From NCBI GenBank assembly GCA_036877525.1, contig JAZGTH010000001.1, positions 7,755,001 through 7,819,000 of the forward strand: DNA of 64,000 bases, given 5' to 3'. Position 1 is the stretch's first letter; every line of letters starts with the position of its first letter. Below are positions 13,449 through 24,445 of the stretch, in pieces. Below the pieces are notes generated by a model, which worked only from the letters and a program-made list of their open reading frames with translations, made no database searches and was not told the DNA's origin. This DNA comes from Chromobotia macracanthus. Taxonomy: Eukaryota > Chordata > Actinopteri > Cypriniformes > Botiidae. Position numbers and translations under genes: made by a program.

Positions 13449-13515
13449 TTTACATTTAAATAATTTAACAGATGTTTTAATCAAAATGATTTTCAAATAA
13501 AGAACATCACAAGTA
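13449..13515. repeat. Diverged teleost dispersed-repeat fragment
   Basis: The order of words (TTACATTTA, TTTAACAGATG, TTTTAATC, ATTTTCAAAT, GAACATCACAAG) parallels the widespread fish repeat with a core like TTTAGCAGACGCTTTTATCC, of which a better copy lies at the right end of the window. It is strongly diverged. The assignment rests on memory of the consensus. Confidence 0.4.
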
Positions 13516-15701
13516 TTAAAACAAGTTCAAGGAGACAAAACCCACAGATTGACATCCTGTCATAGAGAAGCAAAATTAAAACAGTGTTGTTATGCTAAAT
13601 ATTAGAACTAATAAAAATGTAGGCAAATAAAACTGACAGAAATAATTTTCTGCCGCCACAGGAGTAATTACAGTAATAAGTAAGGGCTATATTATATATT
13701 AATTAGCCTCTGTAATGTGGCACAGAGTAAAACATGTCATTTCAATTTATTTCTAATGACAACAATATAAGGCTTAACTGGACCTGAGACACATTAGTAA
13801 GGATTAGTCATTGTCCATTCCTATGAAAAGACATTTAGATAAGCCTTATCTGGACTTCTGATAAATGTAACGTATACAGAGGAGTTGATTCTGCAATTGT
13901 TAAGACAAATCTGCTTTCAAGGTGTCCAAGGCAGCTTAATGTGTTCTTTAAACTTTATCATTGTAAATCACCTTGTCAACCCAATGCAGGTACCCTACAG
14001 TGTTCTGACACACACTGACAGAGCATTTGTAAATAAGTATAATTAGTTCAATGGAGTCCAGAGCGGGTCTGTAAATATGAGACATGTTTCTTTTCCTCTT
14101 TTCTCTTTTGTTTTGCTGCGGGTGCTGTGGCGTGCGCTGCATATGTGTTAAAATATAGATCAAGAAAAAGTGAGAGTGTGTGAGAAAGCAAGCAAGACAA
14201 AAACTGTGAATGGACCTAAATTACAATGTAATGTTCCCCCAACTTCAAAAACAAGTCATTAGCAAACTGTCAGGGAGTTGCATTTATTTGTTATTACAGT
14301 GCCCACAGCGAAAATCACAGAGCTGGGAATATACGCTGACTGCAATTAGATTGGAAGAAAAGAAAGCACAAAATCTCCTTTAACAGCACATTGTCGAGAA
14401 ACGGAGAAGTGAGCAACATTTTAACGCCTCTGTGCATCGTTTTCATGCCTTGTTTCTAGTGTAATTTGCAATAATAGTGTTTGCATCATCAGCATACTTA
14501 TTATCATATCATGAACCATGGGAGAGCGTGTAGTCGGGTTGATGTGTTTTAGAGGCACTTTTTGCTCTGTATCTCACAGACAGGATAAAACACAGCAGGT
14601 CCTCCCTCAGAAAAACTGCCGGGAACTGCCGGCAGTCTTGCACAAGCTTGTATTATTATTATAATTTCTGATGCATTTAATAGCCTCTGTTTTAGCTTTG
14701 AAGACAGTCTTTAGGGAGTATCAGAGCATTATTTTCTGCCCTGGATTCCCTGCACAGAAACTCACACAAAACTCAGTTAATTAGACCCATACCTAGAAGC
14801 AGACTTTCCCTTTTCCCTCTGCCTTCATAATAATGTTAAATGTGACTCTTTTCTCCCCCTCTCATATCCACACTACCTTAGTGTTGTTTTGTAATCAGAA
14901 AAGCCCGTTGGCACTCATGTTTTTTGCATGCATGATTGGGCCAAGCATTTTTTACCCAACATCCTGTCTTCCCATTAGTGTGCAAGGCCCAAGGAAGCCC
15001 TTGTTGCAAAGACTGATGTGAGTGGTTTCTTCTGTTACCATGATGTGCGGAAAAGGCCCTGTGTGCTCTCTAGACTCTTTATGCTCTTTTAAACTGGTTT
15101 GTGAGGACTTTCTGCTTGTGAGAAGGTTAAAAGTCCTTGTTAAACCTTGTTAAAGGTTAATTCCAACTGTCAGTAAAATAGGCCAGAAACCCTTCTGAAT
15201 GCATTTCACAAATCAATAAGCCCTCCCCAAGGATCTCTCTCTCTTTCTGTAACATCTCTAGGCTTGTCACAGGGGCTGTTATAATGCAAAACAATTCCTT
15301 AAAGAATAGGCAGAGATAACTGCAAGCAGGACAGAACACAGTAAGAATATGTTTCACACAGCCAAAGGGGCAATTCCAGGTACTCCCCACCAACCAGACG
15401 GATGTTATTCACAAACAATATGCTAAACTTGTCACAGAGGATTTTGATTGTGTAGGAACATAGGGATGAAAATTCAGAAACTGACAAAGTTTAAAGCATT
15501 TTTGTCTCTGCTTTTTCTTCAAGTTGGGGACAAGTGTATAAGCTTCAGTCAGGATTTAAAGATAAACAGGTTTGTGTGTTTTTGTTTCAAGGCTGGAAGG
15601 AATATCCTTAGTGTGTTCATGAAAAATGATTTCCTCTATGGGACATTTACTGTAAATATAAAATAAAAATCTACAAATGCTGTCTATAAGTGATAGTTAT
15701 C
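13516..15701. other. Gene-free intergenic sequence
   Basis: No gene is supported on either strand. It is unique sequence with scattered TAATTA and ATTAG cores (for example near 13700) and no strong repeat. Nothing else stands out. Confidence 0.5.
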
Positions 15702-16005
15702 ACAAACACACACACACACATACTTGCATATGTGGTTTACGTAGGACTCTCTATAAGCATAATGATTTTTACTTCCTATCCATTTTAACTTTCTATCCAC
15801 TTACCCTAACCTAACCCTAACAGAAATTTTTGTCATTTTTTAATTCAAATAAAAAACACCATCTAGTATATTTCTTAAGCCATTTGTTTTATGGGGACGC
15901 AGGAAGGTTCCTCATAAACCATGTTTAGATTGTTATACATGTCCTTATACACATTTGTGTCCTTGTAAACTGCGTATACCAGCACACACACACACCACAC
16001 ACACA
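15702..16005. repeat. Dispersed repeat flanked by CA tracts, with telomere-like hexamers
   Basis: CA microsatellites bound the segment (15702-15720 and 15982-16005). Inside are CCCTAACCTAACCCTAAC at about 15804-15821, a diverged (CCCTAA)n string, and phrases such as CATGTCCTTATACACATTTG and GTGTCCTTGTA that recur in a common fish genomic repeat. The telomere-like hexamers are part of that repeat rather than a chromosome end. The repeat class is not known to me. Confidence 0.55.
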
Positions 16006-19000
16006 ATAAACATATTTTAGTTTTAGCTACCCCTTCAGAAACCCATAAGAGCAACACTAAACAACCAAGGCTGTGGTCATACAAAGATGTGGTCATATTT
16101 TGGCCTGGGGCTGATCAGAGAGCAGACAAAACTGTTCAAACCCTCCTTGCTCACTTAGACACAGAGCAGAGATAGCAGGGGTGGTGGGTGGGGTTGGGGA
16201 GTCAGAGACAGGAGATGAGGGAAGAGGGAGAAAAAAAGCTTTGTGTTGTGAAGATATGCCATTTATGATGGGAGAGGGCTGCTTGATGTGGCACTGTGAC
16301 GCTGTAACAGCATTGTAAAGCCTGCTGACAGGCTGTTGTAGTTGCGTACTGATCACAGGTAGTAAAACTATGCAGATGGTGGCAGACGATCAGTCCTCTG
16401 TGTGCAGAATATAAATATGGCTGCTGTCAGAGGAAACATGCTCCCCTTAGACAAACATAACATTGATGCTGCAGCATTGGCTTACACAAGCACCACAGCT
16501 TTAAATCTGTCTTTTAACGTCATCATCCTAAACAACAACAGACACATAATAATAAATCCCTTCCAGCTTGTTTTACAGCACCAAAACCGGTCATCAGTTT
16601 GATGGTGCATACTGCATATTATGAAAGATGTGACTACATTGTAAAAAGTGAAATCATACCTTGAGGGTCTATTCTTACCTGATCCAACCCTTAAAAATGA
16701 CCTTTAGTGTAACCTATATATAAGGTGGATTTAGTCATAATAGCTGTTTTTGATTTAGCACTTAAGTTAAATGTAATCATATGAAGCACGTTTTTGATAT
16801 CCTAACATTATTTATTTATTAATTACAGTGTATTTTGGATTACAAAAAATGCCCTTCTCTTTAAATTGGATGAAGTCTGTGTCTCATTTTATGAATGGCT
16901 TAATTAAGTCATTTATGTTAAGACCACACTGTATGTTGAGTGTGATGTGAGCCGGGGAGGCTATATATCTACTGAACATACTGAGTTTTTACTAGACACT
17001 TCAGATTAAGTAGCCTCCCACTCTGCATAAGTCCCACTTGGGGATGCTGCCTTCTGCTCTTTAAAAACCTGCATTACTAATTGGCAAACACAGTAAACCT
17101 AGTCTTCAATGTAGCCTCTTTTGCGTGAATTTCATATTTGCAATATTTCAAGCTTCCAGTTTTTTCCCAATCTTGACATTGATAAAATTTATTTGCATTA
17201 AGTCACACTACTCTAAGATAAGATCTCAGCTTACATATTATATTACATATTAGCTCCATATTGCATTACAGATTGAAAAGAGACAAAAGCTAATTAATGT
17301 AACAGTAAGTAATCACATACAAACCATCACTGTGGAATGAGAGAGAGCAAGAGATGGGCTGCTGGTCATATAGTTTTTGTTGTGTCATTAATGAAGCATT
17401 GCATTCTCCCATTAAGGTGTCAGATGACAATCTGTATCACTAAGGCCATCTACAGTGCCACTTGTGTAGGAACTGAGAGATGATTTTAGAAAAGATTGTC
17501 AAAAGATTGTAAAATATATATATTTTTATTCTAAACGGTTATACGTTGCCAAGTTTGGAAAGTACAAATCATTTGAGAGATATATTTATCACGATAATTT
17601 GTGTTTAATATTGTATGCTTGTATTGTTTTGGCATGGGTTCAGAATGTTTATGTTTGTTTGTGCTAGAGGTGGACAGAGCAGTGCATGTTCTTTAACCTC
17701 TGAGCTTTGATTGAAGCATGCATAATAGGATGGCAACTGCTTTGGTTAATTAGTGGTGCATTTATGCTCGCTGCCCTTCAGCTTGCTGCCCTTCACACTG
17801 TCTATCTGTGTGGGTGTCTAGCCAGGCCTTTAATACAAAGGCAATGCTTGTGGGCTAGACTGGTAGGCCACGCTTCAGCAAAAATCCAGTAAGAACCTCC
17901 AAGCACAGGCCAAAGATGCCTCAAGACGATTGCCCTCCTTGTGAAGTCTATAGCACAGGAGCACATGGATGGCCATTTCTTTTGCTGAGAGCTTTGACAT
18001 CACAGAGGACTGTCCATTTTCTGTGCTGGCCAAAGTACAGCTGCCAATTTAAATTAGCTCAGTGTTTTGCTTATTGACCTGTCTTGTTCATTGACCTGTC
18101 TGTGAGTCTGTTTTCTTAAATTCTGTAGATACTTGGCAACTGCATCAGCCTCCACTGCTGTATAAAAGAGCCATTGCTGAGACTGACAACATTGGCCCAT
18201 TTTACTGGGTTAGGCTTTAAGCTGTTAGTCAGGTTGGTATTTAGGGAGGGAAGTGGTGGAAGTTGGTTAAAAAAACAGTAGTGATGCTAAATAGACCCTT
18301 GTCATCTAGGCAGTGGTTGGTGGTGGGGTCTGGTGGCAGAGTGATTGATTTAGGCCATACTCTGTCACGCAGGGTGGCTGCTTGTATATCACACTGAGTA
18401 TATGTGATTGCTGTGGAGACTGTCTCCTCCTCGCTGTCCACTAAAACAGCAGAGCTATGATGAGCCATGCAGGAAAGAAAAGGCTCAGAATATGTTCACT
18501 GATCCCTCTCCGGACCGTACTGGTTTGCCAAATAAATAAACTTGTGTTCGCCTGTTAATGCATGTCAATGGGGTTTATGGATAAAATGATTAAATAAATC
18601 AACTGTTTAAAAGTCATTATTTATTCACCCTTATATTTTGATTGTGAATAAATAATGTTTGATAACTTTAATAATGATGATTTTCACAAAAAAAGGCTGC
18701 TATTACTCAATTACTTAAGAATTGCACCATATCAAGATACAATTGTCATTGTATAAGATACAAAAGTACATTACTTAATAATGTTATTGATTTTATTTAA
18801 CACTTGAAAGACCTTGTTTAAGGGGCAGTGAAAGAATAATGAAGGTCATGTAATATCTTACTTCTAGTGGATGAAGAAACCTTTGTGTTGGGAGAAGTGT
18901 CCCATGTCCACCATTTCCTAGTCCCTATATCTTGTTCAATTTTCACTACTTCCAAATGCTGAGATGACCCACTGAGCCCAAATGACCTTTCACTCCTGGG

Positions 19001-19220
19001 TCAGAAAGTCCTATCATTAATCACACATAAACAGTCAATTAACTATATTTGAGCCACAAATCTCAGACCAGTAAAGGAATCACAGAGAAATAAAATACAA
19101 TAAAGCAAAATCAAAAATTTTAATTCGTATCTTGCCACTCTTTGGTTGATTTAGCCCAGCCTGTATCTTCATATGTTTACATTCAGATACACACACGTGA
19201 ATATTTTATCAGGTACATGT
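16006..19220. other. Gene-free intergenic sequence
   Basis: No credible gene. There are two minor tandem duplications: GCTGCCCTTCA twice with a 15-bp period from 17770, and ATTGACCTGTCT twice with a 17-bp period from 18073. The rest is unique, AT-rich DNA. Confidence 0.5.
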
Positions 19221-19520
19221 TGTTACAATTGAGGCTCCCGTACTACCTCCTCCGAGTCACCAGAGGGAGCCCTCTCCTGAGTATTAGTTGTTCTGGACTC
19301 TATTTCCCATGAGGCCGCATTCCTGGGACTGATTACTGCTTTACCTGTTTCTCATTATCCTCACTATATAAACCTCATTCGAACTCTAGATCATTGTGAA
19401 GTCTTGATTTGCCTTGGTGATCATTTCTGAGCGGTTTCCCTTGTATTCTGTTTACATGTACCGACTGGATTGTCTGTTTCTCTGTGATTATTTTCTGCCT
19501 GCCCTGACAACTACTGTGAT
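19221..19520 (+). mobile_element. Ty3/gypsy-type solo LTR relic
   Basis: The segment begins TGTTACAATTGAGGC and runs through words typical of cyprinid gypsy LTRs: a CACCAGAGGGAGCCC motif, a CTATTTCCCATGA stretch, ACCTGTTTCTCATTATCCTC just before a TATATAA box at about 19365, then GTTTCCCTTGT and TTCTGCCTGCC. No gag or pol follows, so it is a solo or truncated LTR. The TATA box fits the U3/R promoter of such an LTR. Family placement is from memory of cyprinid repeats; the 3' border is approximate. Confidence 0.6.
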
Positions 19521-20330
19521 GGAGTGACGCAGAAAAAAACATGCTAAAACGTAATGTTAAAACATGCTAAATTGTGTTAGCATTATGCTGAAACATGCTA
19601 GCATCATGTTAAATCATGCTTAACAGTCAGAAATGTAACCATACCAAATTTGGTGTCTTCTTCTAGCACCACCAACAGTTCAAAGTTTCACTCATGTTCA
19701 TGCTCGTAACTTTTGAATAGAAACAAAATTCTTTTTGTCCTCTAATTCCTTGGCTCATCACAATCCGAATACATCCAATGACATAATTTTTGTAGTAAAG
19801 TTTTCCTGCCACTTTATTCTGCAACTTTATCGAACTCCTCCTAGGGTGTTTGTCCGATTTGCATACAATTCTGTAGGCAGTGTCTAGGCACAAGCTAGAC
19901 AAAGCTAGACAAAAAGTTATCTAAAGCTTTTTGATAAACATGACCGTTCTCAAATAATCTGCAAAAGGAACTTGATAAAAAGCAAGCAAAAATGTATGTT
20001 AGGCTATATCTTCTCAACATGTTTGAGTATTGACATGAGACTTGGTGTATGCCATCACAGGCATGACATGACAGTACATGCACAGTTTTATCACAGTGCC
20101 ACCTACTGGTGCCAAGTTAGAAAAAAGGCTATGTTTGCTTATAACCTTTGAATGCTTTGTCATAAAATCATGAGAGTGGTGTCCATAGATGCCTTGAGGC
20201 ATACTGAGTCGAACAACATCCAAGGTCCTTATTCAGCTATTTTGAATTTTTTTGTAAAATTCAAAATACTGTGATACCAAATTTGTCATTATCAATTATA
20301 TTTCCAGTTACATTTTCTTCTGTTTTCTTG
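19521..20330. repeat. Mosaic dispersed repeat, part 1
   Basis: It opens with several degenerate copies of AACATGCTA (19543-19620). It then holds phrases typical of non-coding fish repeats: ACCAAATTTGGTGTC, TCGAACTCCTCCTAGG at 19829, GTGCCACCTACTGGTG at about 20096. The motif TCGAACTCCTCCTAGG plus following TTTGCAT recurs at 20640, after the LINE tail, which suggests an internally repetitive unit or one repeat split by the insertion. No coding capacity was recognised. Confidence 0.55.
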
Positions 20331-20636
20331 TTATTCAATTAATTTCAATTAAATTTTATTTATATAGCGCTTTTCACAATGTTACATTGCTTCAGTGCAG
20401 CTTTACATATAATGAAAAATGAACAGAAACATTATCAAACACATACAGCACAGAAAACAGAATAGTAGATATGCGAGCTATGCCATTCCAGCTTACAATG
20501 GAGATGGCCCTTAGAAAGAAAATACAAATTTTGGACATGTGCATAGGGGTTTTGCAATAATTCCGTAAAATATCTGAACATTGCATAATGGAAGAGGGGG
20601 AAACAAAGAAATAGTAGAGTTATGCAGAAAGCCTAC
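20331..20636 (-). mobile_element. LINE 3'-tail fragment, minus strand
   Basis: TTTTATTTATATAGCGCTTTTCACAATG near the left edge is, read in reverse, the classic 3' end of a fish LINE/SINE tail, next to an ATTCAATTAATTTCAATT run equivalent to the (AATTGAAT)n tail. No RT coding sequence remains. It lies between two parts of the mosaic repeat sharing TCGAACTCCTCCTAGG, consistent with insertion into that repeat. Confidence 0.55.
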
Positions 20637-20820
20637 TTTTTCGAACTCCTCCTAGGCAGTACCTCTAATTTGCATTAAATTTTGTGTGCATCATCTAGCG
20701 ACACTCCTGACCAAAATGGTTGTTGAATGATACCTCAACAGGCTGTATCTCTGCAATGCTTTAGTGTATGAAAGAATTAAATTGCAATTTATTCAATGTT
20801 AAACTAATAAAAATAACACG
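20637..20820. repeat. Mosaic dispersed repeat, part 2
   Basis: TCGAACTCCTCCTAGG at 20640 repeats the word at 19829, followed by similar text (ATTTGCAT, AATTTTGTGTGCATCATCTAG). It resumes the repeat interrupted by the LINE tail, or is a second monomer. Confidence 0.5.
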
Positions 20821-22540
20821 TAATACAAACAAACAAATTAATAAGGCTTGGTTTGCTGAATATTAGCTCTTTCTCTACAAAGACACGTCTTGGTAAAGAT
20901 CATAGATCATAACCTAGATGTGCTCTGTTTGACAGAAAACTGGCTAAAACTAGACAATTACATTAAATGAGTCTATCCCCTGAAATTACTGTTATAAATA
21001 TGAGCCTCATACCAAAGGCAAACGAACGAGGTGTTACGCATAACTGGATGCAAACAAAGCTAGATTTATTCCATACTGCATAGAAGTAGAGTGTTTCCAA
21101 TTACAGGAAGGCTTTAAAAAACTCCAGATCTGCCTGCTTTTTAAATATTTTAAATGAAAATAAACAACCCTAGATATTTATTTGATACAGTAGCTAAATT
21201 AACACAAAAGTGCCTTTGTTACTGCTTCTGACAGTTGTCAATATCATGTCAATATCAGTAGTGATGATGAATTTCTGCAACAAAATAGATACTGTCAGAG
21301 AAAAATCATAAACATGCAATTACCCGCTACACAATGACACCACACTCCAGTCATTGTTTACTATATGTAAGGATAAACTGTCAAAGTTTATTAAATCACC
21401 TAAATCAACAACCATATCATTGTGCAGAGACTGCTCTCATCAGTGACAGATGATTTGCTCATGTTGGCTGATTGTGGTTGCATCTCTCTTCTAGTGTTAC
21501 TTGACCTTAGCACAGCCTTTGATATTGACCACAGCATTCTCTTACATAGGTTTGAAAATTATGTTGGCATAAATGGAACTGCACTGGTTTAAGTATTTAT
21601 CTGACTTGATTCCAATTTGTTGCTGTGAGTGAAAAGGTGTCATATCAATCATAAGTTCAGTAGGGAGTGCCACAGGGCTCAGTGCTTGGGCCTCTGCCTT
21701 TCACCCAGTATATGGTACCTCTGGAAGCAATTATTAAGAGACATAGTTTCACTGCTATGTTGACAATACTTAGCTGTATTTTTCTTTTAAGCCCAATGAG
21801 ACACATTAATCCACCAAACTAACACATGTATAGTCTATATTAAAGCCTGAATGACTAGCAACTACAACACAGGTTTATTATGTCAAATACAGAAAAGTTA
21901 ATTCATGTATTCATGACATCAGGACTTAACTATTGTAATGCCTTACTGGTTGGCTGCCCTGTGGGTGTAGTACAAAAACTCAAAATGCAGCAGCTAGAGT
22001 TCTTACGAAAAGGAACAAGCATTGCCATATTAGTCCGGTTCTGTCAACACTGCATTGGCTGCCTATCAAGCATTGTATAAACATCAAAAGTCTGCTGATT
22101 ACCTACAAGGCCCTGAAAGGTTTAGTGCCAAAATACCTGAGCAAGCTCCTATGTCATTACAACCCTTTATGTTCACTGCGATCTCCAAATTCTGGCCAAT
22201 TGATAATACCATGTTCAAAAAAGTGTGGGTAGTAGATCCTTTTCATACTTGGTGCCCAAACTCTGTCTTCTCAGTTAAGCCAGGGAGGCTATGTCAGTTT
22301 AAATCTAGATTAAAGACCAATCTCTTTAATCTAGCCAACACATAGTCCTATAGATTTATTACTCAAATCACTCAAAATATTAGGCTGCTTTAAATAGGTA
22401 AACCAGAACCGGGGACACTTCCCATAAGACCAGATGTACTGGCTCCAAACTAAGTCTGTCTGTCATTCATTTGCTTGAAACAATGCAATGTTGTAGAAAG
22501 TGATGTATAAATAAAACTGAATATGAACATAAAATTTTGC
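20821..22540 (+). mobile_element. APE-type LINE relic (CR1/L2-like)
   Basis: Frame-broken translation recovers an AP-endonuclease piece (DHNLDVLCLTENWL-like, about 20895-20950). It also recovers a reverse-transcriptase block reading DLSTAFDIDHSILLHRFEN (about 21505-21560), a GVPQGSVLGP-like remnant near 21665, and the 3' RT tail with TSGLNYCNALLVGCP (21913-21957). A 3' UTR follows, ending in AATAAAACTGAAT. Many stops and frameshifts make it inactive. Its 3' part (for example GTTTAAATCTAGATTAAAG near 22298, GGGGACACTTCCCATAAGA near 22412) matches the fragment at 53.25-54.14 kb. The clade is inferred from domain order only. Confidence 0.8.
21880..22345 (+). pseudogene. LINE reverse-transcriptase C-terminal remnant
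   Basis: Two open stretches (21880-22080 and 22055-22345) in different frames read as one broken polypeptide. The first has FMTSGLNYCNALLVGCPVG, followed by the usual AARVL-like region and LHWLPI text in shifted frames. The second ends FKSRLKTNLFNLA. These are standard 3' RT/C-terminal features of fish non-LTR retrotransposons. At least one frameshift separates them. Confidence 0.75.
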
Positions 22541-23250
22541 ACAGGTCATTGTTACCACATCTTAACTGTCTCATTAAACCTTGGTGAGATCACCAGCTAT
22601 TGGTCAAAAATTATAAACCGTTTTATACTGTTTTAAACCGTAATGTGGTTTAAGTTGTTTTTTAGTTTGTTTTTCTTAAACTTTTCATCAGTGATGTCAA
22701 CTGTCATATTTATTATTATTATTATTAAAAATATTTATATGTAATTTTATGTAATTTAAAAGTGCTGTTTGTAGTGTTATTTTTTACAAACATTGTTTAC
22801 AATAAATGTACATACATACACTAACATTCAAAAGTTTAGGTTCACTTACTCATTTATTTTAATTATTATTATCATTTATTATTTATTATTTATTATATTT
22901 TTTCCACTTTTCGAATATTAGTAAACTCAATAGAACCATCAAATAGCAGAAAGGTAGTTATGGGAATTATGTTGTGACAAAAAAAAATTAATATATATAA
23001 TTTAAATATAACAAACTATATTTTATAGTTTTTTATAGTTATATTTTAGCATATTTAATGCAGCCACACACTGCCTAAAAATGTTCTGTGCTTGGTATTT
23101 TCCCATCTAGTTGGGGCCTACTCTTGAGGCATAACCCTGCAAAGATTTTTAAACAGTAGTGGAGCTCGCATTTCTGCTGGGCTTTTATTGGCTGCATTTT
23201 GTCATTATTTAGTCCAAGTTATCAATTTAAAAAACATTTTTTAATAAAAT
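22541..23250. other. AT-rich spacer with simple repeats
   Basis: It contains (ATT)n runs at about 22697-22725 and 22858-22905. An ACATTCAAAAGTTTAGG phrase near 22823 resembles the end of a common fish DNA-transposon repeat, and a GTGACAAAAAAAA run lies near 22975. No gene. The repeat assignment is weak. Confidence 0.4.
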
Positions 23251-24445
23251 TGTAATTCCCTTTCCAGGGAACTTCACACTGCGTCTGGATGGACTCTATG
23301 AATAAAGCCTTGGTAGCGACCAGTGTCTGGACCCAAAGGATCAATTGCCAATGGAGCCAGCTGCAAATTACTTCAGAAAGTGTGTGCCTCCGTATCAAAG
23401 TTTTCTAGCACCTGAGGACATGCACAAATTCTGTGTTGTTTGCCAGGGTGAAGAACAGGTGCTCTCAAGTATCAAGGCAGCTAAGTGTATACATTGTGAA
23501 GGCTTCTTGCTGAAGATACTTTGCTCTTGTTTGGTTGTCTGTCTGGATAAGCTTGGGTGTACGGCCAGCTGATCAGGTCTCGCTGCTGTTGAGGCTTGCG
23601 AGACTCATCTCGCAGGTTTGACGGGTGGAAGGGATGGGTGAGAAGCCTACGATCGCTTATGGCCAATTTAACGAGTGATTTTTATACACAGCACCCTGTG
23701 TATAGAGGATCCTCCACTCCCCACAGTTCTCATCGGAGAGGATAGTTTTGAGTAGTGGAAGCTAGTTCCTACTAGCTTCCCTTGGAACACTGGCCCTCTG
23801 GAGTATGAATAGAGTTGCGCCCTCAATACAGAGGGTGCGTGCTCAAGCTTTCCTTTGAACTTTTGTTCCTCTGGGTTGTGTGCAGAGTAGTATTATTTTT
23901 ACTTATTTTTTCTATGGTGAGTTCTCTGCCCTCCATGGAGCAGGATGCGGGTAGAATAGAACTCCCCCTAGAACTCAAGCCTTTATGCAGGGAGCCCAGT
24001 GGCACGCCTGGATGGTGTACTGACTAAATCTTGTGTCAAACGCCTTGTTGTGTATTAGTGTGCTGTACTTTTTAGCAGAGCTCTGCATTTAGGCACTGTT
24101 GAGGCATGTGCTGACTAGGACCTTCACTACAGAAGGTTCTTTCTAGGGCTTTGTCACAGGACAGTGCTTGAGTGTCTGAAGCCATCTATAAACGAACTCC
24201 CTTCAAATGTCAGTCCTTGGGGTTAAGTATCTGGCACCCTCACTACAGAAGGGCCCTGCTCCCTTGGTGACAGACTGGCAAGGCTATTGCTTGCATTAAT
24301 GAAAACTTCCCTCAACATGGTGCAGTTGGTATTGCGTTCCCCATAGCGTCAAATGAGGCACAGTGTCAAGTTCCCTTGAAAGAGAATGTCTCTTGGTTAT
24401 GTATTTAACCTCGGTTCCCTGAGAAAGGGAAAGAGACACGGCATC
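23251..24445 (+). mobile_element. DIRS-like retrotransposon relic
   Basis: The left end AATTCCCTTTCCAGGGAAC and the right end GGTTCCCTGAGAAAGGGAA (24411-24429) are near inverted repeats, as in DIRS-type elements. Inside, 23351-23571 encodes a piece of the ORF1 (gag-like) protein. A 3' region with partly repeated CTTCACTACAGAAGG and CCTCACTACAGAAGG units follows. No RT, RNase H or tyrosine recombinase is detectable, so it is an internally deleted remnant. A related relic on the opposite strand lies at 60.8-62.3 kb. Confidence 0.65.
23351..23571 (+). pseudogene. DIRS-like ORF1 N-terminal remnant
   Basis: The translated piece contains DMHKFCVVCQGEEQVLSSIK then CIHCEGF, the Cys-rich CxxC...CxxC pattern typical of ORF1 in cyprinid DIRS-like elements. 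The frame ends in a stop soon after and the rest of ORF1 is missing. The family call rests on this signature and the inverted element ends. Confidence 0.6.

Noticed and set aside
15804..15821. CCCTAA-like hexamers as an interstitial telomere or fusion scar
   Set aside because: Only about three degenerate units, and they belong to a dispersed repeat bounded by CA tracts.
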